The notes under the pieces are model-generated. The model made no database searches. It was not told the DNA's origin and was given only the letters and a program-made list of their open reading frames with translations. DNA of 64,000 bases from Sphaerolaimus hirsutus. Taxonomy: Eukaryota > Nematoda > Chromadorea > Monhysterida > Sphaerolaimidae. Below, one piece after another: positions 1 through 12,000 of this stretch (positions within the stretch are counted from its first letter, which is position 1; every line of letters begins with the position of its first letter). The DNA lies in contig OZ038456.1 in the NCBI GenBank assembly GCA_964036195.1, positions 15,934,001 through 15,998,000 of the forward strand, read 5' to 3'. A program made the position numbers and the translations under genes.

Positions 1-83
1 CAGTTTCGATGGTGTGCCCCTGGCCGATCCCGAACTGCGCACTGAAGCCGGTGAAGCCAGACGTGCGGCTGGCGTGTAGATTT
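1..83 (-). CDS. Exon e64: Ser/Gly/Pro-rich linker (runs off window)
   Basis: Acceptor GTCATTTTAG, entry phase 1. Reads EIYTPAARLASPASVRSSGS, then ARGTPSKL to the edge. Low complexity, following the fifth post-kinase Ig. The frame is set by phase only and no donor or stop lies in the window. Confidence 0.6.
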
Positions 84-3000
84 CTAAAATGACGGTAGTT
101 GTTTGTTTCAATGAAAATACAACGCGATGTTGGGTAGCTGTGTTTTTAAGATGAAGGTTACTGCTACCGTATGAGCTTGAATAATCCCCCCCCCCGTAAT
201 ACAAGTGAGAGCAAAATGATTAGAATAATAATGGGAATTATTCGAGCAAATACAGCATATTAAATTTTTTCAGTAAATTAAGTAGGTAAATCATTTTTTC
301 TCTCCAGTTTTCAGCTATTTCCGACCCTGTTCTAAACGCACCAGTAATTCTCACGCTGCAGTGGGTGTTCGCACTGCCCGCCTTATTAGTCGCCGTCACC
401 GAATAGTTGCCCGCGTCGCTTTGTCTCGAATTCATCACGTTCAACCTGCAGACGCCCTTTCTGTCCGTGTAGCACAGCATTCTGTTTTCCAATGTCAATT
501 TGGACCCGTCCTTGTGCCAGGCGATCTGCGGCAGCGGTTTGCCCTGCACCCGGCACTCGAGGATCAGCTCCGAGTTGCTCATGGCGGACACGTCGAGCAG
601 CGGGTCGATGAACTTGGGCGCCACCATGTCGGGCGTGTCGTCGCCTGCGTGCGGTTGAAAATTGCAATGTAGCGCCGCGCGATTTTTACATTGGTTTAGC
701 CCAGGTTGACACGATGTTTCAAATTGAATGTCGAGCTATTTTCACATCTAATCGACATCGACAGTTACACAAAATGTCGATAGCGACAAGTCTACCTGTA
801 TATCGTATCGATATCGAGCATTGCTGCATATTAATAACTTCTTGAATATGAAAAACGTCAGGCATCCAAAAACTGCTGTGACAGCAACATTAAGCATTGG
901 CCCAGACATACCTGCGACGGTCACTGTGCAGGTAGTCTTTGCACTGCCGTTTCTGTTCTGTGCCGCGCAGCTGTATTCACCGGCGTCAGCTAGTGTTGCG
1001 TTCGGAATTGACAATTGACACACTCCGTTGTCGAACTGAAATGGGATACAATGTGTGTTCGAACGTTCTACGGTACTGGTTTGTGAAAATGTGTGATAAA
1101 TGATACGCAATGTAAAATCATGTCCATGTGACGGGTACACTATGAAATTACAAGTAAAATTGTCCTTCAAAAAATTTGTCAAAAGCAGTTTTCATGTAAA
1201 TGTATGCTTCAAAGCTTACCAAATACAACTTATCTTACCTTAGCTTTTGCACAATTACGCCTGAGTAGTGATGGTGCCTAGCACTAGCGCCATAGGAGAA
1301 AGCGCCATGGTGTTTTTTCTGTGACGCCATTGGCTCTTGGCGCCGCACCAATGAAAAGCGCCATGGCGCAATTTTTCCATGGCGCTAGGAACAAAACGTC
1401 TGGTGCTGGCGCTCGGCGCAAACGTCAAAGCAAAAATAGCCATGTCTCTTTTGCACTTGGCGCCATTCCATTGGCGCTTGGCGCTGGGGTTCGGAAAAGC
1501 GCCATGACGCTTTCTTCCATCACTACGCCCTAGGTTCAACCCACCTTGATATCATATTGATTAGGCGGCAACAGCACGCCATTCTTGTGCCAGGTGACTT
1601 TTGGCGTCGGCGCCCCGGTGACCGAGCACACCAAACTGATGCCGAAACCGACGGGAATCGTCCTGTTCTTCATCGGCAATCGGAATCGCGGCGCTTTTGC
1701 CTCGTCGATCACCGCGTGTCGCTCGTCCAGTTCTTGGGGGGGGGGGGGGGGTATTTTAGTCGTTTGGGGTTTTTGGTAGGGTTTGGACTGAGTGCTGGTA
1801 TGGCTAGGCAGGATCCAACTTGGTCTTGGATAGGGTTGGAAAAAAAACGTTTTTTTTTAACTCGATGTTTTTAAAAAAAAAACAACGTTTTTTTAAAAAA
1901 AAAACGTTTTTTTTTTAAAAGCTCCCAGATATGACCTAGTGTCAACATATATAGGTATATCAGACACTGGCAATACTCTGTGATGTTAAATATGACCATA
2001 TAATGGCTGTGGAGCCATGGGATAGCATTATAATTGGTGATTTGTGTCAAAAATATCCATTTTTCGTCGACATATCGTTTGTATATCGCCTTATAGTCGA
2101 ATGTTTGTGACTTCAGGTAAAGTTTGGCACGGAATGGTGATCAAACAAGGTTATAAAAGGAGGTTGTTACTTTGGGAGTGAAGTTACACACTGTGGAGGT
2201 ACATGGAAGCACATTACCTCAATATTATATATTACAGCAACATATGTCGGCTTATTCACCCATGGTAGCACATAGAAATGGATGTTTTGATACTAAAAAT
2301 GCAACAAAACCAATGAAAACAACCACCAATGTCAATTTGTGTGTGAAATTGCGCGCTTGCGCGCAAAAATTTTGCAAAATACCTAGTGCTTAGTACTAAA
2401 AATTTCGGCCGATGTTTTTTTTAAAAAAAAAACATTTCGGACGTCATGTTTTTTTTAAAAAAACAACGTTTTTTTTAAAAAAAAAACGTTTAAAAAAAAA
2501 CATCGGCCAACCCTAGTCTTGGAGAGTCACCGCAGTGGAAATAGTATTTGTAATTTTTGAAAGTTTGGCAGAATGTAGCAGAAAACTTCAATTTTTTTGT
2601 CAATTGATATTTCCAGTATTTATCAGCAGGGCCCGTCCCGCAAGTGGCAAAGTACTTTACTCTTTACTCGTCAATTTAGTATTCAATTTACTCTTAACTT
2701 CACCATTTACTTTACTCTTTACTCTTTACTTTTCATTTTACATTTATCTTTTTACTATGTTTTTTGACTTCACGCTTTATAATCTTTACTTTTATCTTTA
2801 CATTTTATTTACTTTTTACTTTACTCTTCACTTGACTCTTTACCTACATCTGTTCATACTCAACCACCTGCCCAGTCTGATCGAATCCTAGCCACAATCA
2901 AGTGCACCCACCTGACACGCCGATGTGACACTCGCAGGCGGCCTCGCCAACAACGTTCCTGGCGACGCACTTGTACGCGCCGCTGTCCTCGGCGTACACG

Positions 3001-6000
3001 TCCAGGATGACAAGCGAGTACGTGTGCCGCATGTCGTCGTAGATCATCCGGTAGTGCTGCCCGTGGACCAACTCTTGCCCGTCTTTGAACCTGAGGGGCG
3101 TTGGGGGGTGCTTGGGGGTTGGAGTTGAGTAGTGGTGCTTTGGCGTCGCTATTTTGGCGCCTGACAGTTTGCTGGTTGACACCGTATTTCCTCGCAATAC
3201 CCCCAGGTAGTGATGGAATGGCGCCATGGCGCTGGCACCATTTGATGGCGCCAAATGGCGCCGCGTTTGGCGCTTGGCTCCCTCTTTCCGTGGCGCCCTT
3301 GGCGCCTGTCGCGCAGTATCCGAATGGCGCCGTTTTCTCGTGGCGCCGGGTTTCCGAATGGCGCCATTGGCGCTTGGCGCCTTTTTTCTGGCGCTTTTCC
3401 ATCACTACCCCCAGGGGGGTTCATTTTGTTTAATTTGCAAATTTTGAGGGGGGTTTATCCAGAGAGTGTTTGCTCTGTACACTCATTTTGGGGTGGGGGT
3501 ATTTCGAGTGACGGTTTTTTCGCAAGCTCACTCAGACCTGGGGGTATTTCGAGGTGGGTATTTTGAGGGGGGTGTTTCGAGGAATTACAGTATACCCCAG
3601 CTCAACTCACCAGTAAACCTCAGGGACGGGCTGCGCGAGCACCTTGACCTCCAATTTCAACGCATTAGTCTCCACCACCTTCTCGTCCATCAACACCACA
3701 GTGAACTCGGGTGCCTTATATTCATCTGGTATGATCACATTGAGCCTGCAGTGCGATCTGCACTGTCCATATGGCGAAGTGCCAACTGCCTCCCAGAGAC
3801 CCGCGTCGCTGCCGGCGGCCGCGTAGATGCGCAGGGTGCACCTGCCTTTGTCGGTCAGGATGTGCATGCCTGGGGTTAATGGTTCAGTGTGTTGAGGTGT
3901 TCAGTGTGCATGTTTGCCTTGTTTGAGTCATGCAGCTTGGCTCTAACAATTTATTCTGTGTTTATCCACATCATTATCTGTTTATTATCTCGACTAAGTC
4001 CTCCCCTTGAATAGGTAAGCCTCTTTAAAAAACGTTGTGTCATACAAATGACTAAAAACTTTGAATAGCTGAATGGACTACTTCCGAATATATATGTAGT
4101 AAATGGTAAAATGTAGCAAAGTTTTTGTGCATTTTTGTAGTTATGATAAAAACCATAATTACCCTCCCCATTGAGAATATATCTCCTCTGTGCTGTTAAA
4201 CAAACAATGATGCAATTACTCCTAAGAGGAGTGGTGTGAAGTAGTATTTATTTACTCTACTGGCATCTTATGATCAACTACAATCATTTTCCTCTCTCCA
4301 AAATTGGTGATATAAAATACCCATTCTCACTTCAACAATACTCTCAAGCCAAATCACCCCAAGAAGAACAACTCCCCCAGTGAAATGACCGCCTACTGAA
4401 CCAACCGGGCTCGTTGACATCGATGGGCAGGCCGTCCTTGTACCACTGCACGGCCGGCTCGGGGATGGTCGTGCTCGTCACGGTCAAGTCCAGTGGCTGG
4501 CCCAGACGCACTTCCATGTCTGCCAGGTGCAGGTGGAAGCTGGGCGGCAGCATTTCCGCTTCTGAGAGGTCCGTGGCCTGTGGGGGGGGGCGGGGGTTGG
4601 ATTTGGTTGTGCTGTGGTTGTGTTTATGTTTGTTGTGTTGCTTTTTCTACTCTTGTTGTGCTCTGCGTACCTGAATAAAATTTGTCAAATATTGAACAAA
4701 ATTATGTGCCCGGATTTTACTTGTGGCACTAATTTCAATACATATACCTGATAAACTATTCATAAAGTTATTAATGACTGTATTTCTTCGAAAGACCCCT
4801 CGAAATACCACCTCAAAATGGCCACTATGTATTTATCAACCCTCCTTGAGATAATCCCCCGTCGGGAATAACTTCTCAAAGTTTGCACTATGAAAATAAA
4901 CCCCCGGGGGGTATTTCGAGGAAATACAGTATGCCAAAATTGAAACCAACCTGCGAAGTGAGCGCCATCCTGGACACATCGTCGGTGGTACCCCTCGGTC
5001 TGCGCGCCACCTCGCCAGTGCTCGACACGGACTCCGGCTCCACTTTGAGCTCCGCAAAAGTCTCCGTGCTGCCGAGTCGATTGTAAGCGCGGCACGAGTA
5101 CAAACCAGCGTCAGTAATCTCCACGTCCCTGATCTTCAGGGTGGCCACGCCGCCCAGGTCGCCGCCCACGGTCATGGCGTACTTCTCGGGCCTGTCGGCG
5201 CCCAGCTCCGCGTTGTCCTTGAACCACTTGATACCCGGGTGCGGGTTGCCGTCGAAGGCGCAGTTCAGCTTGCAGATTAGGTCGCCCACCCGAGCCACGA
5301 TGTTCTCCATTTGTAGTAGGACGTGTGGAGGGTAGTCGGGCAGTTCTGTGGGAGGTGTCATTTTGTGAGAGTTGTTTGTTGATTATGTATAGTCTACTCG
5401 CTGTGCAGCTCACAGGGAAAGTTACGAAAGCACATAAAATGCATAAATAACTTAAAGAATTTTTTTACAACACATTACGTTGGTTTCATGATTGAAGTGA
5501 ATTTGGTGGATAATTGCAATAGGGGGGGGGGCAGCACACCCCCATTGAAGACCCCTGCAATGGCTCTACATGTCGAGCGGGTTTAAATGTCTAGATAGGG
5601 AGCCTATGTCCAAATTCCCATATCGCCTCACTAACCCATATGAATTTCCCTCTGGAAAACTCCATCCATACTGAGCCTCCTGAAAATGGCGCCCCTCTTA
5701 GCCAGTCGTCCAATGGGCAGAAGGTCATCCGACCAGCGGCGCTTGGACAAAAATTGCCTTTTTGTGCGCATGGGAATGCCTTCGGTGCGCTGTGGTGGTA
5801 GCTGGCCCTGTGTGGATTGAAAACACAGGTTTGATAGTGCTGTTGTTGGTGTGAGTGTGAGTAGTGAACTGAGTACACGGTTTGAACTGAATACACATTT
5901 TTGAACTGAAAAAGTTTAGACAAGCACACCTTTAGAAGACCCTGGAGTTCTTTGCGTGTTCCACGCATGCCCTGTAAAGTAGATGGGTAGCATTTTGTTG

Positions 6001-9000
6001 TTAGCAAACGAAAACGAGTATCACGCGAACAGAATGAAATTATAAACTTTGAAATTGTGACAGTTGACAAAAAATAATAGGAAACACAAAACACGACAAA
6101 ATTCAATGAGAAAATGTCAGATTAATGTTAGGTGAAATCAGGACATGACATCGACAACATTGAAGACACTTCCGGATGCTTACCGTAATCCACGGATGTG
6201 CCAGTGCCTCATCAATACTCATTCTATGCCTGCAAATGACATAAAGTTTAACACATTCAAGTTTTTCATCAAAAATCAACCAGATTTTCGCAAATAACCT
6301 TTTGTCCTTTACCATAACTCGGCAAATGAAATCCTTAGCCAAGTCAGAAACATCATCCCATGCTGGGTCATCAAAATCCCAGTCCGCTGAAGCCACGTTT
6401 GCCAGGGTTTCAGCATCTGTTTCACCCAGGAATGGTGACAGGCCGGACAGACTGAAATGTTTGAAATTTTTCTTTTACATGTGTATGTATTGAATACGTG
6501 ATCGGGATGCTGAACAATCAATATTTTGAATTGAATTAGCGAGGAATGTTTAAGCAAATTTGGTTTGTTTCAGTTGCTGCCGATTAGAACTTCATTAAAT
6601 CGGCTTTATGACCAAAAATCTGACTGGCCATTTGGCATTTGGCATTGGCTTTTGGCTAATTAATAAACCATTTGGCTAATTAAATCTCATCTGGCGTCAG
6701 ATCTTCCGCACTCACAGAATGTAGGAAATGACGCCCACAGTCCACATGTCGGTGTTGAAGGACACGGGCTCGCTGTTGACCACCTCGGGCGCGCAGAATT
6801 CCGGCGTGCCGAACAGCAGCTTCACGGTCTTGTTGGGGTCGAGTCTCCTGGCCAGGCCGAAGTCTATGATCTTGATGTCGGTGCTCTTGTCGGTGGTGAG
6901 CAGGATGTTCTCGGGCTTGAGGTCCAGGTGCACGATGTTCTCCTTGTGCATGTACTGGACGCCGAGCAGAATCTGGCGCAGGTAGTTGCGCACCTCGTCC
7001 TCGGCCATGAGCATGTCGCCCTCGACGATCTTGTCGAACAGCTCGCCGCCGGACACGCTGCGTTTCGGGGTGTGGGATTGAAAGTGCATACAGGATGGCA
7101 TGAATAGTAGTGTCCCTACCATTCCACACCCTTCAAAAGGTCCTGTAAAAACCCAACGTCATGAAAAGTGTCAAAAGAAATGTAAAATTTCATCAAAGGT
7201 GTTAAAAGTACAGAGAATACAATTTGACATTTTGCCGGGCATTTTACATGATTTTCGACACTTTGCATGCAATTTGACAATCTACATAGTGATTTACAGG
7301 ATCTTGGCGTGGCCCTAAGAATGAGTGCACCCGGAAATAACACGGGAACACGATATGTACACAGCTGTACAAAACTAACAATTCCTCAATGAGCACCATT
7401 TCGTTGCCCAGGTCAAAAGCTTCGTGCAGCGCGAGCAGCTTGTTGTGATGCAGGCTGTTCATGATGCTGATCTCATGTCTGAAAATCATTTGAAATTCAT
7501 CATGGATACATTTATGAATGATGCTATTACATGTTCAACGTTAAACTTACAGCACACTCTCTTTCTTCACGCCAGGCCTCACTTGGACAACTTTTGCTGC
7601 CCAAACCTGGCCCGTGGCTCGCTCAATGGCACGGTACACGGTGCCATATGCACCGCGGCCCAGCTCCTCACACAGAATGTACTGTAATGGAGGGTATATA
7701 TTAGATTGTTAACAAATTTGAACTTGGATTTTGAGATGGGCTTTCTGTAAGCACTTCTGTAATTACATAAGGACATATATATGACCCAAATTGTAATTTC
7801 TGAAACACATGTTCTGTAAACAGGTACTTTTCAAAAGTATGTGTAAAAGTGATTTATTCAGCACTTGAGTATAAATATGTACCATTTCATGTACTGGTTC
7901 CATTTAAATATGACACCATTTCTCTCAATATCCAATTGCACCATGATCACACAAAGCACATTTTAGCATTCTTTATATTTATATGGCACATATCAATGGT
8001 TCCCTTCATTCATGCATTGTTATTTTCCAGTACATTTGAGTTACCAACCTTGTCATGCAAGTCACTGGGCAGTCGCTTGGGATCGATTTTTTTGTGATCC
8101 ACGGGCGGCCTGGCCTCCACCTGCGCGTCGTAATCTTGGCTTTTGTCGCGCGTCAGTTTCGGCTTGGCTTTTTCCAATTCAATTGGACCAGTTGTTTTTG
8201 GTACGGATTGAATTTCCACCTGAAATGTGTTCATTGTGCAGAAGTGCTACAGCGTTTAAATCGTCCTATGACGCTTTATTGATGGGCCCACACACACTAG
8301 TTGACACCGCAAATTAGTGTCAACTAGAGCTAAATTTTAGCGAATTAAATATGTGATTTCAACTTTCCTGTCTGATAGAGCATAGTTAATTAGGTGTACA
8401 TCACGACACTTAGATTTCATTGTTTCTGTTAAGTATGATGCTTTTTGTGTTATTTAGTTGACATTGAGTTGACACGAATTTGCGATGTCAATAAGCATGT
8501 GTGGCCCCATTGTTACAAGACCAACCAAATCGCTTGGTTCGCTTGGATCACTGGTGCCGTAGACATTATCTGCTACGATTCTGAACATGTAGCTTTGGCC
8601 CAGTTCCAAATTAGATATGGTAGTGAATGGATGCTTGACCACGTCTGCTTTTTCCCAATCTGCCTGGTCATGTCTGTGCAATGTAATTCTGTTGAAAATT
8701 GTAATTTTGATTAGAGATGTTGCGATTTTCGATTTATTGCTGGACGATTTATTGCTGAATTCCCTGAACAGTATAAATTTCCTCAGTAAGAAAACGTAAA
8801 ACAGGAAATGTCCATTAAAACCTATTATCGTTGAATTGATACCTTCCCAACGTTTAGCGGCAAATTGAGTACAGTGCCTTACATTTAAATTGTCATAGAT
8901 ATTAAATACAGCATAATCCACAAAGAAGTTCTCAAACAAACTGACGTCTTCATATACACAGTGTACATTCTAATCGGGCTGCCGTTGTCCTGCATGGGCG

Positions 9001-12000
9001 GCGCCCAGGACAGGCGCACGTTGTCGTAGTTCACGTCCTGCACGACCGGCTTGCCCGGCGCGTCCGGCCTGTCCGTGATGCTCATGGGCACGTTGGCCCG
9101 GTCTTCCCCGTGCTCGTTCTTCACCGTCAGCATGTAACGACCGCGGTCCGCCTGGGGAGTAATTGAGGGTGGGGTCGGATGGTATGGTGCCAAGCCTAGA
9201 AACTGTAAAAGGCCCTGTAAAATGTCAAATGTCATGCAAAGTGTTGAAAGTGATGTAAAAGCCCTGACAATGGCAACCAAAGTTTTAAAAATTTACAGGG
9301 AATTTTACATGAATTTTGACACTTTGCATAACATTTCACATTTTACAGGGCATTTTACATGCTCGGGATTGACCCATATGCTTGAATGGGATCAATGCTG
9401 GCTTACCGGCTGGCAATCTTTGATTGTGATGGATGAACTGTTTTGTTCAATTTTGATTTCATACTTTTTGCCCGACTCGCACTGTTTTTCATCCTGGAAC
9501 CACTGGACCGTTGGCGTTGGGTTGGCTGAAATGTTACAAAAGTGTTTTGCACGAATTTTAGAAATGGCGAATGATGTGTAAATGTCGAAATTGGTCAATT
9601 TTGGTTTTTAAATCAAGAATTGCTACCCAAACTGGTTTCATTAGAAATCACAAACAGTATCTTTGAGTGACTTACCAACAAAATTGAGTTTGAGCGTCAC
9701 ATTTTCATGACTGTCGACCATCTGCGTCTCAGTGTATCTCTCAGGCACAGTGATTTTCGGCTTGCACTGCACCAACAGTTCACTGGAGCACTCGACCGTC
9801 TCAGCGGCGTTGGTCAGTTTCACGGTCAGCGAGCCTACATCATCTTCGCGCGGCTCCGCGATCACCAGGCTGCTAGTGGTCTCGGTTGTTTCCAGCCACC
9901 GACGTTTGGTGTCGAACACCTGGGATATTTGTGGCTTGATGAGATTGTGGGTGGAACTGTTGGAATTATATGAATTGTGTTTAAATTTAAGGTTGGAAAC
10001 CCGACCCAACCCGACCCGACCCGACCCGACCCGATCCAACTCGACCCAACCCGAACCCGATACCCGCACATTTTTGTAACCGAGACCCGATACCCGAACC
10101 CAATTCTGCTACCCGAATTCGAACCCGAAACCTAACCTCAATACACGAACCCGAACCTGATACCCGCAATCCTTTTGGAACCCATACCCGATACCCGAAG
10201 CCAAAAATTTTGAAATTCCCAATAACAAATTGCAGACCCCCATTATTTACCTGTTTTCCGTTAATAAACCAGGTGACTGCAGCCTGCGGACTGCCGCCCT
10301 CAAAAGTGACACTGATCTTGAATTTCTTGTTTTCCAAGGCTATCACCTTTGTTGGGAGTTTGGTGACAAAGTTAGGTGCGACTGGCACCGTGGCGCATGC
10401 CACAACGACTGATTCTGCGCTCGGCTCGCTGACGCCTGCTTCATTTTCAGCCAAAATTCTGAATATGTAGTGTTCGCCTTCTTCCATATCGGGCACCTGA
10501 TTTGATAAAATATCATGATTTGTTGAATTGATATTGTGATATTTTTAAAACATACCAACCAACAATAGGTGTGCCACCTTACAATGAAATCTACCATATT
10601 CCATCTGAATACACAAATGGACATAAAAACTTTTCCTCATCACATCGTATTGCTCCCACTTCGGGTGAATTTTGGTGGACAAATTTTACGTAACCTTATT
10701 CATCAAAATATGGTAGCATTCATAGTATAGCTTTTTGTCCATCACCATAAAGAAAGAAATCGAGAAAAAAATCCAAAAAACCTCAAATTTCCTCTCTGTC
10801 AATGTTTGCTTTGATGCAGCCGACCACTTCAGTTTGGTATTCTTTTTCTTCTCTACAATGTAATTTGTGATTGGTAGACCACCATCCTTGTCAGGGGCAT
10901 CCCAGGTGATTGTACAAGATTCTTTCATGAGCTCAACCACTTGCGGCTGGCCTGGGGCACTGGGGCGCTCAACTTTCCTTTTAATTAGCACAGTTTCTGA
11001 TTGCAGTTCTTCACCAACTCCAGCAGAGTTCTTTGCTGCCACCTGTGTCAGTTGTGTGTAAATACATATGTACTTGTTATTCAGGTTCAACTTTTCAATC
11101 TTGCTTGAAACTTTGCAGAAATGGCAAAGTATTAATTGTATTAAAATTTTGGACCACTTTTATCAATTTTTGTTAACTTCATTGTCACAGAAATTTACTT
11201 GAATATTTTATTAAAATTGTATTTTATTTTTCTTCTCCAGTAAATTTGTAGCACTTATCATAACTTCTCAAAAATAATAGTCGAGTAAATTGTTCATTTT
11301 CACAAACCTGGAACATATACTTTGCATTCTCTTTCAAATTCTTGATGGTGTATTCATTGACAAACTCTGGCACCGTTTCCACCTCATTCCAAGTCTTGCC
11401 ATGCATATCCCTTCTCGAAAGCACATAGCCACTGATGTCTTCTCCACCATTGTCTTCTGGTGCTTGCCAGGTCAAAGTGACAGTGCTTTCTGTCACTGTG
11501 GTGATTTTCAATGGGGCCTTGCATGCACCAGGAGGTTGGATAGTGTCTTTTGGCCTTTCTGCTGTCACTGGCTCAGATTCCAGTGGCTCAGATTGACCGA
11601 TGGCATTGACAGCGATCACTCGGATCTGTGTGTCAATTGTTTGTTGCAGAGATAGTTGCATACAGAGATAGGGATTGCCAGTGAATGTTTAACTTGCACG
11701 ATGCCAGTCGAAATTGAACAGAAATTGAAAATTTAATTTAAATGAAATAGCTTTAAATAATAATTTTGCTATTACCTGATGGCGATGGCTGATGTAAAAT
11801 GTTAATCAGAACAAAAAAAGAAAATATTTTATCACTGAAATTTTGCATGATAATTGACAAATTCGTATGCCATTTTCTATTTGACTTTACACTATCACAA
11901 AAGTGATCAAAAGACATTGCTTTGACACAATGCAGATTTGTCGGATTTCTATGGCGGCATTTTTTCTCACCCGATTTAATGTGGTTGTTGACATCAGCAA

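Larger units (their letters stand above)
5636..7681 (-). other. Ser/Thr protein kinase domain (MLCK/titin/twitchin type) with regulatory tail, exons e50-e56
   Basis: Seven exons encode a complete kinase. N lobe: Gly-rich loop GRGAYGTVYRA and ATP lysine in WAAKVVQV (e50), helix-C Glu in HEISIMNSLHHNKLL (e51). C lobe: catalytic loop HLDLKPEN, metal-binding DFG in IIDFGLARRLDP, P+1 region GTPEFCAPEVV, TDMWTVGVISYILLSGLSPF, then HPWI. All catalytic residues are present, unlike vertebrate titin kinase, which has altered motifs. The wording (HLDLKPEN, DFGLARRL, LFGTPEF) is closest to myosin light chain kinase as I know it. A tail follows: RKELQGLLK, then RQFLSKRRWSDDLLPIGRLA and KRGAIFRRLSMDG. Its place and its R-R-W...I-G-R-L pattern match the autoinhibitory, calmodulin-binding tail of MLCK-type kinases. 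The Trp to IGRL distance is three residues shorter than in smooth-muscle MLCK, so calmodulin binding is an inference. Confidence 0.93.

Noticed and set aside
1255-1539. Overlapping frames on both strands in the GGCGCC-rich block
   Set aside because: Caused by the palindromic transposon; equal frames on both strands reflect the inverted repeat.
3149-3447. Arg/Pro-rich frames of 73 to 181 codons
   Set aside because: They lie inside the nested hAT-like element and are not conserved protein.
5591-6106. 171-codon minus-strand frame starting near 6106
   Set aside because: It is in a different frame from the kinase tail exons e55 and e56; the splice-joined frame makes a sensible protein and this one does not.
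6716-7057. Kinase as a pseudokinase, as in vertebrate titin
   Set aside because: HLDLKPEN and DFG are intact and the ATP Lys is present in e50.
9997-10200. Telomeric repeat remnant
   Set aside because: The unit is CCCGA/ACCCGAT, not CCCTAA or CCTAA, and it is irregular.
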